From positions 76,966-116,550 of the forward strand of contig WVYQ01000016.1 in the NCBI GenBank assembly GCA_011772865.1: a stretch of DNA of 39,585 nucleotides, written 5' to 3'. This stretch comes from Woeseiaceae bacterium (GTDB taxonomy: Bacteria > Pseudomonadota > Gammaproteobacteria > Steroidobacterales > Woeseiaceae). The position numbers and the translations under genes are program-made. Shown piece by piece: positions 1 through 8,402 of the stretch. Below the pieces are notes generated by a model. It saw only the letters and a program-made list of their open reading frames with translations, had not been told where the DNA came from and made no database searches. How positions within the stretch are numbered: position 1 is the first letter of the stretch; each line of letters starts with the position of its first letter.

Positions 1-621
1 CCGGGCTTTGAAATTCTCGTAGTAAGCCACGACCACGGGATCTTTGGCGATGCGCTTCTCGTGCTCAGCAAGAATCGGCGCCAGGTTATCCACGAAGTCC
101 TTGGGAATGTGGTCGAACGTCCCGGAGCGCAGAGACCTTATCTGCACAAAGACTTTGAGGTCGGCCACGGTCAGCCGATGGTCGGCAAAGTACTCTCCCC
201 CACCGCGCTCCAGCATGTCGGCGAGACCCTTGATGAAGATCGTCAGCCAGCCGTCCCTGAGCTTCTCCCGGGCAGCCTTGAGTTCGTCGCCTTCCAGGCC
301 GAAGGTATGCACAATCTGGTGCAGCAGATCCTCGACGGCGTCCATCGCCTCGTCACAGTAAAGGGCCTGCATTCCGTCTTCGGGATAAAGGCCGGCCATC
401 TTGCCAACGTAACGGAGCATGGAATTCGACTGCGTCACTTCGACGCCATCAATATCGAGCACGGGCGCACAGCTGAATCGCATGCTGTCTCGCGTCTTCA
501 GAAACTCGTCGAATGAAATGCGGTGGTCCTCAAACTCGACACCGGCTGCGTGAAAGGTGATGCGGATGGGTTCCCCGCGACCGCCGGGGAAATCGAAATA
601 GGTCAGTCTGTAGTCAGGCAT
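1..621 (-). CDS. Sigma-class-like glutathione S-transferase, 3' end cut by window edge
   Basis: Reading the minus strand from 621 gives 207 residues with no stop before the window edge. The N-terminus MPDYRLTYFDFPGGRGEPIR is the thioredoxin-fold start of sigma/alpha/mu-like GSTs, with the candidate catalytic Tyr in the first strand. TQSNSMLRYVGKMAGLYP matches the cis-Pro/QS-x-x-I glutathione-binding segment. The helical C-terminal domain follows, with a recognisable LTVADLKVFV helix. Sigma GSTs are about 200-210 residues long, so only a few residues should be missing. An ATG two codons upstream (627) is possible, but an AGGA lies 9 nt before 621. It is divergent from the N-acetyltransferase gene at 781, so both may belong to xenobiotic handling (inference). 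Physiological substrate unknown. Confidence 0.85.
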   Translation of the reverse strand, partial: MPDYRLTYFDFPGGRGEPIRITFHAAGVEFEDHRISFDEFLKTRDSMRFSCAPVLDIDGVEVTQSNSMLRYVGKMAGLYPEDGMQALYCDEAMDAVEDLLHQIVHTFGLEGDELKAAREKLRDGWLTIFIKGLADMLERGGGEYFADHRLTVADLKVFVQIRSLRSGTFDHIPKDFVDNLAPILAEHEKRIAKDPVVVAYYENFKAR

Positions 622-780
622 GCACATTATTCCTGTAACACGTGGAAACCATACAAAGCGGTGCCGGGGCAAATCACGGCTTGCACGAGACCACCCAGCC
701 CCGCCTGCCATTCCGCCGTGTTCCCGGCACCCTCCCCCGGCTCCTGTTGCGATGCGTCCTGCTGAATATACACTGGCACC

Positions 781-1650
781 ATGCGGCTCGAAGATTATCT
801 TGCGAGGGCGGAGTTCAGGGGTGAAATCGCGCCAACATTGCAGGTCCTCACGGACCTGCTCCGCGCACATGTTACTCACATCCCATTCGAGAATCTCGAT
901 ATACAGTTAGGCCGAACACTGACGACGGAGCCCGAATCAGCTTTCGACAAGATTGTCACGCGCAAACGCGGCGGCTGGTGCTACGAACAAAACGGTCTTT
1001 TCGGCTGGGCGTTGTCTGAAATCGGTTTTGAAGTGACCCGGGTAGCTGCGGCGGTCATGCGCAGTGAACGAGACCGGATCGCCGATGCGAATCACCTGAC
1101 CTTGCTGGTTCGCACCAAGGATTCAGGCCACACATGGCTCGCCGACGTCGGTTTTGGCGGAAGCATGATCGCACCGATCGAGCTTCGTGAATCGGCGCAC
1201 AAGCACAACCCGTTCCGCCTCGGCCTGCGCCGCACGGACGGCCATCGCTGGCAGTTCTGGGAAGACATTGGCGATGGCGAGTTCACTTTCGACTTCTTCG
1301 CTGAGCCGGCGGACGAAACTGCGCTGGCTGACAAGTGCCAGTATCTGCAGACGAGTCCGGAGTCCGGGTTCGTACAAAGCCTCGTTGCCCAGATTCGCTT
1401 ACCCGATGCACACAAAACTTTGCGCGGGAAAGTCTTTAGCCAGGCAAGTGCCGGGGGAATTGGCACCCGGATCCTCGAGTCGCCCGACGAACTGGTGTCG
1501 GTGCTGCGCGATATCTTCGGCATAGACGTGCCTGAGGCGGCAGGTCTGTGGCCGCGCATCGAACAACGTCACGAAGAACTGTTACGCGAAAAGACACTTA
1601 CCAATACATACGAAATTCGGTCGCGTTCGCACAATCAGTCTCTTGGTTAG
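781..1650 (+). CDS. nat: Arylamine N-acetyltransferase
   Basis: A 289-residue protein of the acetyl-CoA:arylamine N-acetyltransferase family, a cytoplasmic enzyme that moves an acetyl group from acetyl-CoA to arylamines, arylhydrazines or related amines through a cysteine intermediate. The triad is readable: Cys67 in RGGWCYEQN, His105 in NHLTLLV and Asp122 in WLADVGFGG. The N-terminal HIPFENLDI signature (residues 33-41) is also typical, and length fits the family (about 270-290). The start at 781 has no strong Shine-Dalgarno, but no better start precedes it and family homology begins at once (MRLEDYLARAEF). It is divergent from the GST gene and convergent with the EamA exporter, 11 nt away. 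The natural substrate cannot be told from sequence; some homologues act in secondary metabolism. Confidence 0.93.
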   Translation: MRLEDYLARAEFRGEIAPTLQVLTDLLRAHVTHIPFENLDIQLGRTLTTEPESAFDKIVTRKRGGWCYEQNGLFGWALSEIGFEVTRVAAAVMRSERDRIADANHLTLLVRTKDSGHTWLADVGFGGSMIAPIELRESAHKHNPFRLGLRRTDGHRWQFWEDIGDGEFTFDFFAEPADETALADKCQYLQTSPESGFVQSLVAQIRLPDAHKTLRGKVFSQASAGGIGTRILESPDELVSVLRDIFGIDVPEAAGLWPRIEQRHEELLREKTLTNTYEIRSRSHNQSLG

Positions 1651-1661
1651 TCCACGCAACC

Positions 1662-2579
1662 TTATCCGGCTGCACGAGCTGCGTCGCAGTTGTCGATTCG
1701 CTTGGGCTCGGTTCGCTTTTCGAGAACGAATATGTTTCCGGCCAGGACGAGCAAGGTACCGACAACAATGGGCCAATCAAGTTTGAACCCCTCGAACACC
1801 ATCGACAAAATCAGGGCGGCGACGGGAAACATCACCATCGCATAGCCAGCCTTGTGCGCACCGATTCGGCCGAGCAGCGTCAGGTAGGCGCCAAAAGCAA
1901 TAATTGAGCCGAACACGGTCAGATAGACCAGCGAACCGATGTAACCTGCTGACCAGTCAAAACTGAAAGTGTGCCCGGCAAGAACTGAGGTTATGGCCGA
2001 CAGCAGCGCACCATAGAACATTCCCCAGGCATTTGACTGAACAACCGGCAAGCCACTCTTCTGGGCCCCCTGCGATACCATATTTCCAAACGACGCCGTC
2101 AGCGCACCGATCACTGCGAGCATGGAGCCGAAGAAAACCGCGTCAGTGACGGATATGTCTCGGATCTGCGGTGCAAACAGGATCACAATACCGGCGATGC
2201 CGAGTAAAGATCCGGATAATATGCGCCGCCCTGCTCGCACACCGAACCAAATCCGTGCGTTCAAAATATTCATCCAGACGATCGTTGAAAATGCGATCGC
2301 GTTAAGCGCTGACGTGATGTAAATCTGCGCGCGATAGGCCAGGAAGTAGTTGAGTCCGAATAAGAAAGTACCCAGCAGGATAAACCAACCGTGCTCACGC
2401 AGTTTGAACGATAAATCGAGCCGCTTGTATTTACACCAGCCGAAAAGCAACAACGACGCCAACGCATAACGGTAGACGATCGAAACTTCTGGCTCGACAG
2501 TGCCGAGCTGGAACTCGATGGCGAACCAGGTCGAGCCCCAGACCAGCACCGTGATCAGGTAAAGCACAAGATTACTCAT
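1662..2579 (-). CDS. EamA/DMT-family inner-membrane transporter
   Basis: About 305 residues with roughly ten hydrophobic helices arranged as two EamA repeats: LYLITVLVWGSTWFAIEF in the first helix and AGIVILFAPQ near the middle. This is the drug/metabolite transporter superfamily, usually exporters of amino acids, metabolites or toxic compounds. I place the start at 2579 (MSNLVLYL). It overlaps the end of the 63-aa upstream gene by 8 nt, which suggests translational coupling. An in-frame ATG at 2594 would add five residues. The pair is divergent from a MocR-type regulator at 2861. That arrangement is common for PLP-binding regulators that control a neighbouring exporter, so an amino-acid-like or amine substrate is a reasonable inference, not shown. 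Confidence 0.88.
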   Translation of the reverse strand: MSNLVLYLITVLVWGSTWFAIEFQLGTVEPEVSIVYRYALASLLLFGWCKYKRLDLSFKLREHGWFILLGTFLFGLNYFLAYRAQIYITSALNAIAFSTIVWMNILNARIWFGVRAGRRILSGSLLGIAGIVILFAPQIRDISVTDAVFFGSMLAVIGALTASFGNMVSQGAQKSGLPVVQSNAWGMFYGALLSAITSVLAGHTFSFDWSAGYIGSLVYLTVFGSIIAFGAYLTLLGRIGAHKAGYAMVMFPVAALILSMVFEGFKLDWPIVVGTLLVLAGNIFVLEKRTEPKRIDNCDAARAAG

Positions 2580-2763
2580 TCGGAGTTCTCTCATCTGGCG
2601 CGCACTTCTCGAGGAAATACATTGCGTCGCGCATCATTGCCGTATGGAGATTGCGATAGTGGTGCACGCGCACCGCCGGCATCACAAGCGCTCTGAGCGC
2701 CCTTTGCCAACGTCCCCCTTCGGGGTGTTGAAGGTCAACGCGATCAGTAAGTGTTTTGTTCAT
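2572..2763 (-). CDS. Small 63-aa protein, first gene of the exporter operon
   Basis: I do not recognise this protein. The case for a real gene is translational: AAGGAGGA, a near-perfect Shine-Dalgarno, sits 7 nt before its ATG, and its stop overlaps the start of the EamA gene by 8 nt. It is basic and rich in His, Arg and Met, has no membrane helix or signal peptide, and contains VRVHHYRNLHTAMMRDAMYF in its second half plus one Cys near the end. It is co-transcribed with the exporter and divergent from the MocR regulator. It could be a small accessory protein, a substrate-related protein or a translated leader that feeds ribosomes into the exporter start. None of these is shown. Confidence 0.6.
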   Translation of the reverse strand: MNKTLTDRVDLQHPEGGRWQRALRALVMPAVRVHHYRNLHTAMMRDAMYFLEKCAPDERTPNE

Positions 2764-2795
2764 CGTTTTGTCCTCCTTAAGTGTGCGACCTAGGG

Positions 2796-2825
2796 TTGAC
2801 TATACGGATTGATTAGGTATATAAC
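2796..2825 (+). promoter_or_regulatory. Sigma70-type promoter of the mocR gene, with repeated TATAC motifs
   Basis: TTGACT (2796-2801) is followed after 16 nt by TATATA (2818-2823), or after 18 nt by TATAAC. Three TATAC-type motifs lie in the 97-nt divergent intergenic region: TATAC at 2801-2805, its reverse complement GTATA at 2817-2821, and TATAC at 2852-2856 just before the mocR start. MocR-family regulators often bind short repeated motifs between themselves and a divergent target, so these are candidate binding sites (inference). Confidence 0.5.
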
Positions 2826-2860
2826 AGATACAATTTTCTGAAAATGTAACCTATACAGTC

Positions 2861-4306
2861 ATGCTTTCCATCGACAAACAGGATGACACCTACTTGTACC
2901 GGCAGGTCATTGATTTAATTGGTGAAAATATCGATACGGGGACGCTCCGACCTGGCGATCGACTGCCGTCGCTTCGCAAGATGAGCCAGAGTGCCGGTGT
3001 CAGCATTCCGACAGTCCGCCAGGCCTATATCGAGCTGGAGCGCCAGCGCCGCATCGAGTCGCGCCCCCAGTCGGGTTTTTACGTCCGCCACAGGGCGATC
3101 AACCCAATTGTCAGCCCTGCCCCCTCCTCCGACGGACAGCCCGTGTGCCTTAATTGCAGGCCCCTGATGGAGCGCGTTTACGAGGGCATCAACAATCCGA
3201 ATCTCGTGCCGCTTGGGATTGCCAACCCCTGCATGGCCAAACCGGCTGCGAAAAACCTGCACCGATCGATGAAACGCATCATGTCGAGGGCCGAGGAACG
3301 CAGCCTCGGTTACGCATCGACGCTCGGTGAACCATCGCTGCGCCGACAGATCGCGTATCACTATCTCGATACAGCGGGAGTCCAGGCACAACCCGATCAT
3401 ATTGCCATCACCAATGGCGGGCAGGAGGCCCTCTTGATCGCGCTGAGCGCCGTCGCATCGACCGGTGACGTCATCGCTGTAGAGACACCCACCTACCACG
3501 GCATGCTGGAGCTCATCGACGGCCTCGGCATGCTCGCTGTCGAGGTCGAGACCTGCCCCGAAGAAGGAGTGGTTCTCGACGAGTTGAGACGAACGCTCGA
3601 GGCATACCCGGTCAAGGCGTGCATGTTCTCGACGACCTTGTCCAACCCGCTTGGCGTGACGATGCCCGAGCGCGATCGTCGCCGCCTCGTGCAGATTCTC
3701 GAAGAGTTCGACACGGTCCTGATCGAAGATGACGTATACGGAGACTTGCGCTTCGATGGTTACCGGCCGATTCCTGCACAGTTTCTCGGCGATCATGCCA
3801 GGATCATCACCTGCGGCTCGTTTTCGAAAACAGCGGCTCCAGGTTACCGGGTTGGTTGGGCATACTCGCCCCACTTCATCGAAGACATCCGGCGCCTGAA
3901 GCGCGCATTCTCCTGCTCTTCGGGTTTCCTGCAGCAACTGACGCTCGCGGATTTTCTGGCATCGGGCGACTACGCGCGCCACCTCAAGATGCTGCGGCCG
4001 GAGTTGCAGCGCAACGCGGAGCGCATGGCGGCACTGATTGGCGAGCACTTTCCGTCGGAAACGCGAACCTCGAAACCGGTCGGTGGTTCTGTCTTGTGGC
4101 TCGAATTACCTGAAAACGTGAACGCCGAAGAGTTATTCGACGATGCGATTGCCGCCGGAATCAGTGTTGCTCCGGGACAGATCTTTTCTCCGGCCAATCG
4201 CTACGACAATTTCGTTCGCCTGAGTTTTGGTCACCCGTGGTCTGACAAAACCGACGACGCCGTGCGTTGGCTTGGAAGGCGCGTTAGTGAACTGGCTAAG
4301 GCGTGA
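2861..4306 (+). CDS. MocR/GntR-family regulator with PLP-dependent aminotransferase domain
   Basis: A 481-residue cytoplasmic regulator. Residues 10-76 form a GntR winged helix-turn-helix (LRPGDRLPSLRKMSQ, then SIPTVRQAYIELE). Residues 115-480 are a fold-type I aminotransferase domain. PLP contacts are visible: SNPLG (Asn262), EDDVYGDLRF (Asp290/291), Lys323 in CGSFSKTAAPGYR for the internal aldimine, and Arg330. Family members (GabR, PdxR, TauR) sense an amino compound or PLP through this domain and usually control the adjacent divergent gene, here the 63-aa protein plus EamA exporter. There is little Shine-Dalgarno before 2861 and a promoter about 30 nt upstream, so the leader is short. The 3' end overlaps the convergent alkylsulfatase by 11 nt. 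Effector unknown. Confidence 0.92.
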   Translation: MLSIDKQDDTYLYRQVIDLIGENIDTGTLRPGDRLPSLRKMSQSAGVSIPTVRQAYIELERQRRIESRPQSGFYVRHRAINPIVSPAPSSDGQPVCLNCRPLMERVYEGINNPNLVPLGIANPCMAKPAAKNLHRSMKRIMSRAEERSLGYASTLGEPSLRRQIAYHYLDTAGVQAQPDHIAITNGGQEALLIALSAVASTGDVIAVETPTYHGMLELIDGLGMLAVEVETCPEEGVVLDELRRTLEAYPVKACMFSTTLSNPLGVTMPERDRRRLVQILEEFDTVLIEDDVYGDLRFDGYRPIPAQFLGDHARIITCGSFSKTAAPGYRVGWAYSPHFIEDIRRLKRAFSCSSGFLQQLTLADFLASGDYARHLKMLRPELQRNAERMAALIGEHFPSETRTSKPVGGSVLWLELPENVNAEELFDDAIAAGISVAPGQIFSPANRYDNFVRLSFGHPWSDKTDDAVRWLGRRVSELAKA

Positions 4307-6248
4307 CGATGTTGAACCAGAACTCGAAATCATCGAGCAGCGCCAGGAACTGATCCAGTGCGGCGGGATCGCCGTCGATACTCATCGCATTGGTCGCGAG
4401 CAGCACGGCTGGCGGTATGCCCGCCAATACCATTCCCAGGAAACCGCCGCGGGGCAGCGAAATTGTCGCGTCCGCCTCGTCAACTTCCTGACCCTGGCCA
4501 TGGTGAAGGACGCCATTCCGGACCATGACAACGTAAGTCTCGTCGAGATCTTCGAAGTCGAAGTTCAGGGTAATTTCCTGCCCCGTCGCCGCAGGACCAT
4601 TGAGACGTATGGCGAGAAAATCCAGCAAGTCCGGGATTGACAGGCCGTTGATCATGTCCATGCTCAATTGCCGAATCGGGATCCCGGAGTCGACACCCTG
4701 CCGCAGCTCCAGCGCCGCCGTCAGGTAGAAATTGCGCCACTGGCCCGACTCGGCCTGGTAACCGAGCTGTTCGAGCGCATCGGCCTGCAGGTATCTCGCT
4801 GCTGTATTCTCAGGCTCCGCGAATACCAGGTGATTCACGAGTTCGACGACCCAGCGATAGTCCGCGGCATCGTAAGCAGCCTGCGCCTTTTCGAGCAGTG
4901 CATCGGCGCCGCCAGCGACCTCGACGTAGCGCTTGCCGGCCTCCTCGGGTGGCAGGGGGTGCATATTTGCCGGATTGCCGTCGAAAAAGCCGAGGTACTT
5001 CTGGTAGACGGCACGGGAATTGTGGCTGACCGTGCCGTAGTAGCCACGGTTGTACCAGGCCGACGCGAGCTCATGCGGCAGGTCGAGCTGCCCGGATATT
5101 TCATCCATCGTGTAGCCATGATTGGCGAGCCGGAGTGTCTGGTCGTGAATATAGCGATAGGTGTCTCCCTGCTTGTCGAGGTACTCGACGATACGGTCAT
5201 AGCCCCAGCGCGGCCAGTGATGCCCCCCGAACAGTAACTCGGTGTCTTTCGGAATCAGATCTATTGCTTCGTGCAGGTAGTCACTCCAGAGCAACGCGTC
5301 GCGAACCTGCGCGCCGCGCAGCGTATACAGGTTGTGCAAAGTCCCGTTGGCCTCCTCGGCGGCATAGAACGCTTTCATGCCGGGCAGGTAGAACATCAGC
5401 TCGGCGGGCGCCTCGGCATACGGCGTGTTCATGAAAACGAAGCGAACGCCATCGATAACCATCTCTTGCCCTGTTTCCGTGATGATGTCCGTAGGCTCGA
5501 TCAGCGTCACCCCGCCGGCAGAGATTGCTTTGCCAAGACCGACATCGACAATACCCTTCTCATCAGACGGCAAGAGCGCCCCGAACATGTATGTCGCACG
5601 GCGCCGCATGACGTTGCCTGCCAGGATATTTTCGGAAACCGCGAAATCCATGAATCCTTGCGATGCGATGATGCGCACCTTGCCGGCCGCGACATCCTGC
5701 CTGCTCACAACACCCTGCACGCCGCCGAAATGGTCTGCGTGACTGTGGCTGTAGATCACGGCAACAACGGGTCTCTGCGGCAGGTGTTCGAAGGCAAATT
5801 CCAGCGCTGCTCTGGCAGGTTCCTGCGTCAGCAAGGGATCAACGATGATGTACCCCGTGTCGCCGACAATGATTGACAGGTTCGAGATATCAAACCCGCG
5901 AACCTGGTAGATGTCCTGCGCAACCTGGTAAAGGCCAGTCTGTCGGTTCAGCTGCGCCTGGCGCCAAAGGCTCGGGTTGACTTCGGCAGGCGCCGCGCCG
6001 TCGACAAATGCAAACCTGTCCATGTCCCAGATCGCGCGACCGCTCGCGTTACGAATCACCAAGCTGTCCGGACGAGCGACAAGCCCCCGCTCGACCAGTT
6101 CGAAGTCCTCGGTATCATCGAACGGCAAGCTTTGTAGCACCGCCTGATTGGCCAGATGCGTTGCATCGGACGCATCATTTCGATCCTGCGCCAGGGCTGC
6201 TGACGAGCAGGCCAATACGGCCAAAAATGCGAGCATTTTCTTCGACAT
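4296..6248 (-). CDS. Secreted MBL-fold alkyl sulfatase (SdsA1-like, type III)
   Basis: 650 residues, matching the length of P. aeruginosa SdsA1. Residues 1-20 are a Sec signal peptide ending ALAQ. The metallo-beta-lactamase metal motif reads SHSHADH (His168, His170, Asp172, His173); later metal-site regions AAEEANGTLHN and FGGHHWPRWG also match the family. The C-terminal third carries the dimerisation segment and an SCP2-like lipid-binding domain. Known members hydrolyse primary alkyl sulfates such as dodecyl sulfate to alcohol and sulfate, in the periplasm or outside the cell. AGAGGG lies 6 nt before the ATG, and TTGAGA-N15-TATAGT just upstream is a possible but short-spaced promoter. A role in sulfated surfactant or lipid use is inferred from family. 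Confidence 0.93.
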   Translation of the reverse strand: MSKKMLAFLAVLACSSAALAQDRNDASDATHLANQAVLQSLPFDDTEDFELVERGLVARPDSLVIRNASGRAIWDMDRFAFVDGAAPAEVNPSLWRQAQLNRQTGLYQVAQDIYQVRGFDISNLSIIVGDTGYIIVDPLLTQEPARAALEFAFEHLPQRPVVAVIYSHSHADHFGGVQGVVSRQDVAAGKVRIIASQGFMDFAVSENILAGNVMRRRATYMFGALLPSDEKGIVDVGLGKAISAGGVTLIEPTDIITETGQEMVIDGVRFVFMNTPYAEAPAELMFYLPGMKAFYAAEEANGTLHNLYTLRGAQVRDALLWSDYLHEAIDLIPKDTELLFGGHHWPRWGYDRIVEYLDKQGDTYRYIHDQTLRLANHGYTMDEISGQLDLPHELASAWYNRGYYGTVSHNSRAVYQKYLGFFDGNPANMHPLPPEEAGKRYVEVAGGADALLEKAQAAYDAADYRWVVELVNHLVFAEPENTAARYLQADALEQLGYQAESGQWRNFYLTAALELRQGVDSGIPIRQLSMDMINGLSIPDLLDFLAIRLNGPAATGQEITLNFDFEDLDETYVVMVRNGVLHHGQGQEVDEADATISLPRGGFLGMVLAGIPPAVLLATNAMSIDGDPAALDQFLALLDDFEFWFNIVTP

Positions 6249-6511
6249 ATGTATCCCTCTTGTTGACTGGCACCGGGAGCGGGCGTCTAGCGCCGACTAT
6301 AGCTCAAAGAGGGGGATCTCAATGAAAAGGTATAAATTTGCAGAGTTGCCAGCACTCGGCGGTAACCGTCGAAATGATGGCGCAGACCGTTATTCAGAAG
6401 GCGGAGAATATCCAGTGCCTGGTACCGAATTTCACGCTGACCGAGAATGGTATCGGCACCAATCAGTCTTGCAGCCGCAAGCGCGCTGCGCACCCTCCAC
6501 CGGGAGGCATC

Positions 6512-6688
6512 TCAGGACTGATGGTTGTAGGGATCGCCTGCGTATTGCTCTGCGTCGGCCGGCTCGTCGAGCGTCAACTCCAGTTCCGACGGATCGTCCA
6601 TGAGCTCACTGCACCGCCTCTGGATCATCTCCAGCTTGAGCGTCACACTGGACTGAGACAGCGGCGTTTCGAAATCCTTGTCGTTCAT
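6512..6688 (-). CDS. Possible 58-aa acidic protein
   Basis: The minus strand from ATG 6688 to TGA 6512 encodes 58 residues. They begin MNDKDFETPLSQ, pass through a helical segment (TLKLEMIQRRCSELM) and end in an acidic tail finishing with DPYNHQS. There is one Cys and no membrane segment. Similar short acidic gammaproteobacterial proteins ending in a DPYN-like motif are what I recall, but I cannot name a family. The Shine-Dalgarno is weak. A perfect 9-bp inverted repeat (6709-6732) lies just upstream. If this is not a gene, the whole 6249-6792 stretch between sulfatase and peptidase is non-coding. In the rest of that stretch I see only weak ORFs and an AT-rich run at 6745-6792. Confidence 0.45.
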   Translation of the reverse strand: MNDKDFETPLSQSSVTLKLEMIQRRCSELMDDPSELELTLDEPADAEQYAGDPYNHQS

Positions 6689-6708
6689 ATCCGTATTCGA
6701 CCCTTGTC

Positions 6709-6732
6709 ACCTGTCGCCGATTTGCGACAGGT
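6709..6732. repeat. Perfect 9-bp inverted repeat upstream of the 58-aa ORF
   Basis: ACCTGTCGC (6709-6717) and GCGACAGGT (6724-6732) are exact reverse complements separated by 6 nt. No T-run follows on either strand, so it is not a standard terminator. It lies 20 nt before the ATG of the 58-aa ORF and 60 nt after the stop of the M20 peptidase gene. It could be an operator or a leader hairpin. Confidence 0.55.
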
Positions 6733-6792
6733 AAACTGTATCATAAAAGCCTGATAAAAAAGCTATTTTTCAGTAACTTATGTAAAAAATCT

Positions 6793-8322
6793 CTAATCCG
6801 GATCCTGACTTAGAACGGCCATTAATATCGCGATGCCCTCGAGGAAGCTGCCGAGCCGTATGTTCTCGTTCGGGCTGTGCTGATTATTGTCGATATTCAC
6901 GGTCGGCACGCTGGCAGCCGGAATCCCCAGGGTCTCTACGAGGGGCGCGATAGGAATCGAGCCACCCGAGTTGCGGATCAGGATCGGCTCCTCGCCATAC
7001 AGGTGCCGCATCCCGGCCCTGGCCATGAGGCCCGCCGGGGCATCGAAGTCCGATCGATAGGCGCCATAGCTCACGTCGTAGGTCAATTTCAGCAATTTTG
7101 GATGCTGTCTGCGTTCATCATCGGTCGGTTCGGATTCGATCAGGTGAAACCCGAGACCGGTCACATGATCGCGCAGCAATGAGATCAGCCGCTCCGGATC
7201 GGACTCTTTGACGAGACGAATATCGATTTCGGCCGTTGCCTTCGGTGGAATGATGGTCCGCGCCTCATCACCAACCCAGGCGGCACGTATCCCGCGCACG
7301 TTGAGGGACGGATACTGAAGAGCTTCCTGCAACGACGGAGCGACGGCGTCCGCTCGAGCAACACCGGCGCTGGCCAGGATAGCCGCCTCGTCATCCGGTA
7401 CCGCCTCCAGTAACTCGCGAACAGCAGGCGTGATTTCGATACCGTCGTAGAAGCCGTCCAGCGTCACCCGGCCCGCCTCGTCTTTGAGCGACGCGATGAT
7501 GCGCGCCAGGTCGAACACGGGATTCGGCAGGAAATTTCCATAGTGGCCGCTGTGTTGTGCGACCTTCGGCCCGTAGGTCTCGAGCGTGACCGTCACAATG
7601 CCTCGAGCGCCAAATTTGACGGTCGGTCGATTCGAGGCATGCGGCGGCCCGTCGAAGATCAACAGGAAATCGGCGGCCAACAGTTCCCGGTCGCGCTTCA
7701 CGGCCGGCGCCAGGTTCGGAGACCCCATCTCTTCCTCGGTATCGATCAGCACCTTCAGGTTGTATTGCGGCGCTGCATCCAGTTCGTCGAGCAACTGCAT
7801 GGCCATCAGAAACTGGGTCATCGGCCCCTTGGAATCGGATGCGGACCTCGCAAACACGCGCCACTCCGGATCAAATCTCTCTGCCAGGGAGTCCCAGGGA
7901 ATCGGCCGCCACTGGCCGAGTTCATCCCGTTCCTTGAGCACCGCAGCATAGGGATCCGGTTGCTCCCAGGCCGACGGGTCGACAGGCTGCCCATCCGCCT
8001 GGAGATAGACCAGCACGGTCTTTTTCGCACCGGGAACGAGACGCTGGGCCAGTAGCGCGGGACTACCGTCGGTCGGGATCTGCTCGGTTTCGAACCCCCG
8101 GCCTGCAAACGCGCCTTCCATCCAGGTAACGAGACGCTCGATGTCCTCGGCGTATACGGCATCGTTCGGCAGTGCGAGGAATTCGCGGTACAGGCTCACC
8201 GCCGCATCCCTGTTGGCCTCGACCGTATCCCGTATGGTGACTGGATCCGGAGCCTGCGCCACGGCAACCAGAGGCAGCACTATTGCCGCCGCAAAAAACC
8301 ATTGATTGTGTACTTTTCTCAT
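6793..8322 (-). CDS. Secreted M20-family metallopeptidase-like protein with a His-to-Gln change
   Basis: 509 residues with an N-terminal signal peptide (residues 1-23, ending AVAQA), so periplasmic or exported. The body is an M20/M28-type dipeptidase fold. Metal-site positions: Asp163 in ASDSKGP (bridging Asp), Glu197/Glu198 in DTEEEMGSPN (general base and ligand), Asp224 in IFDGPP and His482 near the end in DNNQHSPNE. The first ligand motif, normally G-H-x-D-x-Q-P, reads YLQADGQPVD, so Gln108 stands where His is expected. A dimerisation domain is inserted around 235-370. Known relatives cleave dipeptides. The Gln may be a family-wide variant or may alter metal binding. The gene stands alone; a strong terminator precedes it at 8348-8379. 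Confidence 0.88.
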   Translation of the reverse strand: MRKVHNQWFFAAAIVLPLVAVAQAPDPVTIRDTVEANRDAAVSLYREFLALPNDAVYAEDIERLVTWMEGAFAGRGFETEQIPTDGSPALLAQRLVPGAKKTVLVYLQADGQPVDPSAWEQPDPYAAVLKERDELGQWRPIPWDSLAERFDPEWRVFARSASDSKGPMTQFLMAMQLLDELDAAPQYNLKVLIDTEEEMGSPNLAPAVKRDRELLAADFLLIFDGPPHASNRPTVKFGARGIVTVTLETYGPKVAQHSGHYGNFLPNPVFDLARIIASLKDEAGRVTLDGFYDGIEITPAVRELLEAVPDDEAAILASAGVARADAVAPSLQEALQYPSLNVRGIRAAWVGDEARTIIPPKATAEIDIRLVKESDPERLISLLRDHVTGLGFHLIESEPTDDERRQHPKLLKLTYDVSYGAYRSDFDAPAGLMARAGMRHLYGEEPILIRNSGGSIPIAPLVETLGIPAASVPTVNIDNNQHSPNENIRLGSFLEGIAILMAVLSQDPD

Positions 8323-8347
8323 GCGCCGACTCTACACCGGGCCAAAG

Positions 8348-8379
8348 AAAAAGGCTGCCCCAAACGAGGCAGCCTTTTT
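8348..8379 (-). terminator. Rho-independent terminator after the small membrane protein
   Basis: A perfect 12-bp stem: AAAAAGGCTGCC (8348-8359) pairs with GGCAGCCTTTTT (8368-8379) around an 8-nt loop. On the minus strand the T-run follows the stem and ends the 8403-8711 transcript 24 nt after its stop. The A/T flanks make it usable in both directions. Confidence 0.85.
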
Positions 8380-8402
8380 CCGTTTACTCGACTTCTAACT
8401 GG

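Noticed and set aside
2915-4048. 377-aa open frame antisense to the MocR gene
   Set aside because: Runs opposite a clear GntR/aminotransferase gene. Its translation is His/Arg/Leu-rich shadow sequence with no domain and no ribosome site.
6322-6603. 93-codon plus-strand frame with an AGAGGGGG sequence upstream
   Set aside because: The translation turns into Arg/Pro-rich sequence typical of a shadow frame and runs opposite the 58-aa ORF. No family resemblance.
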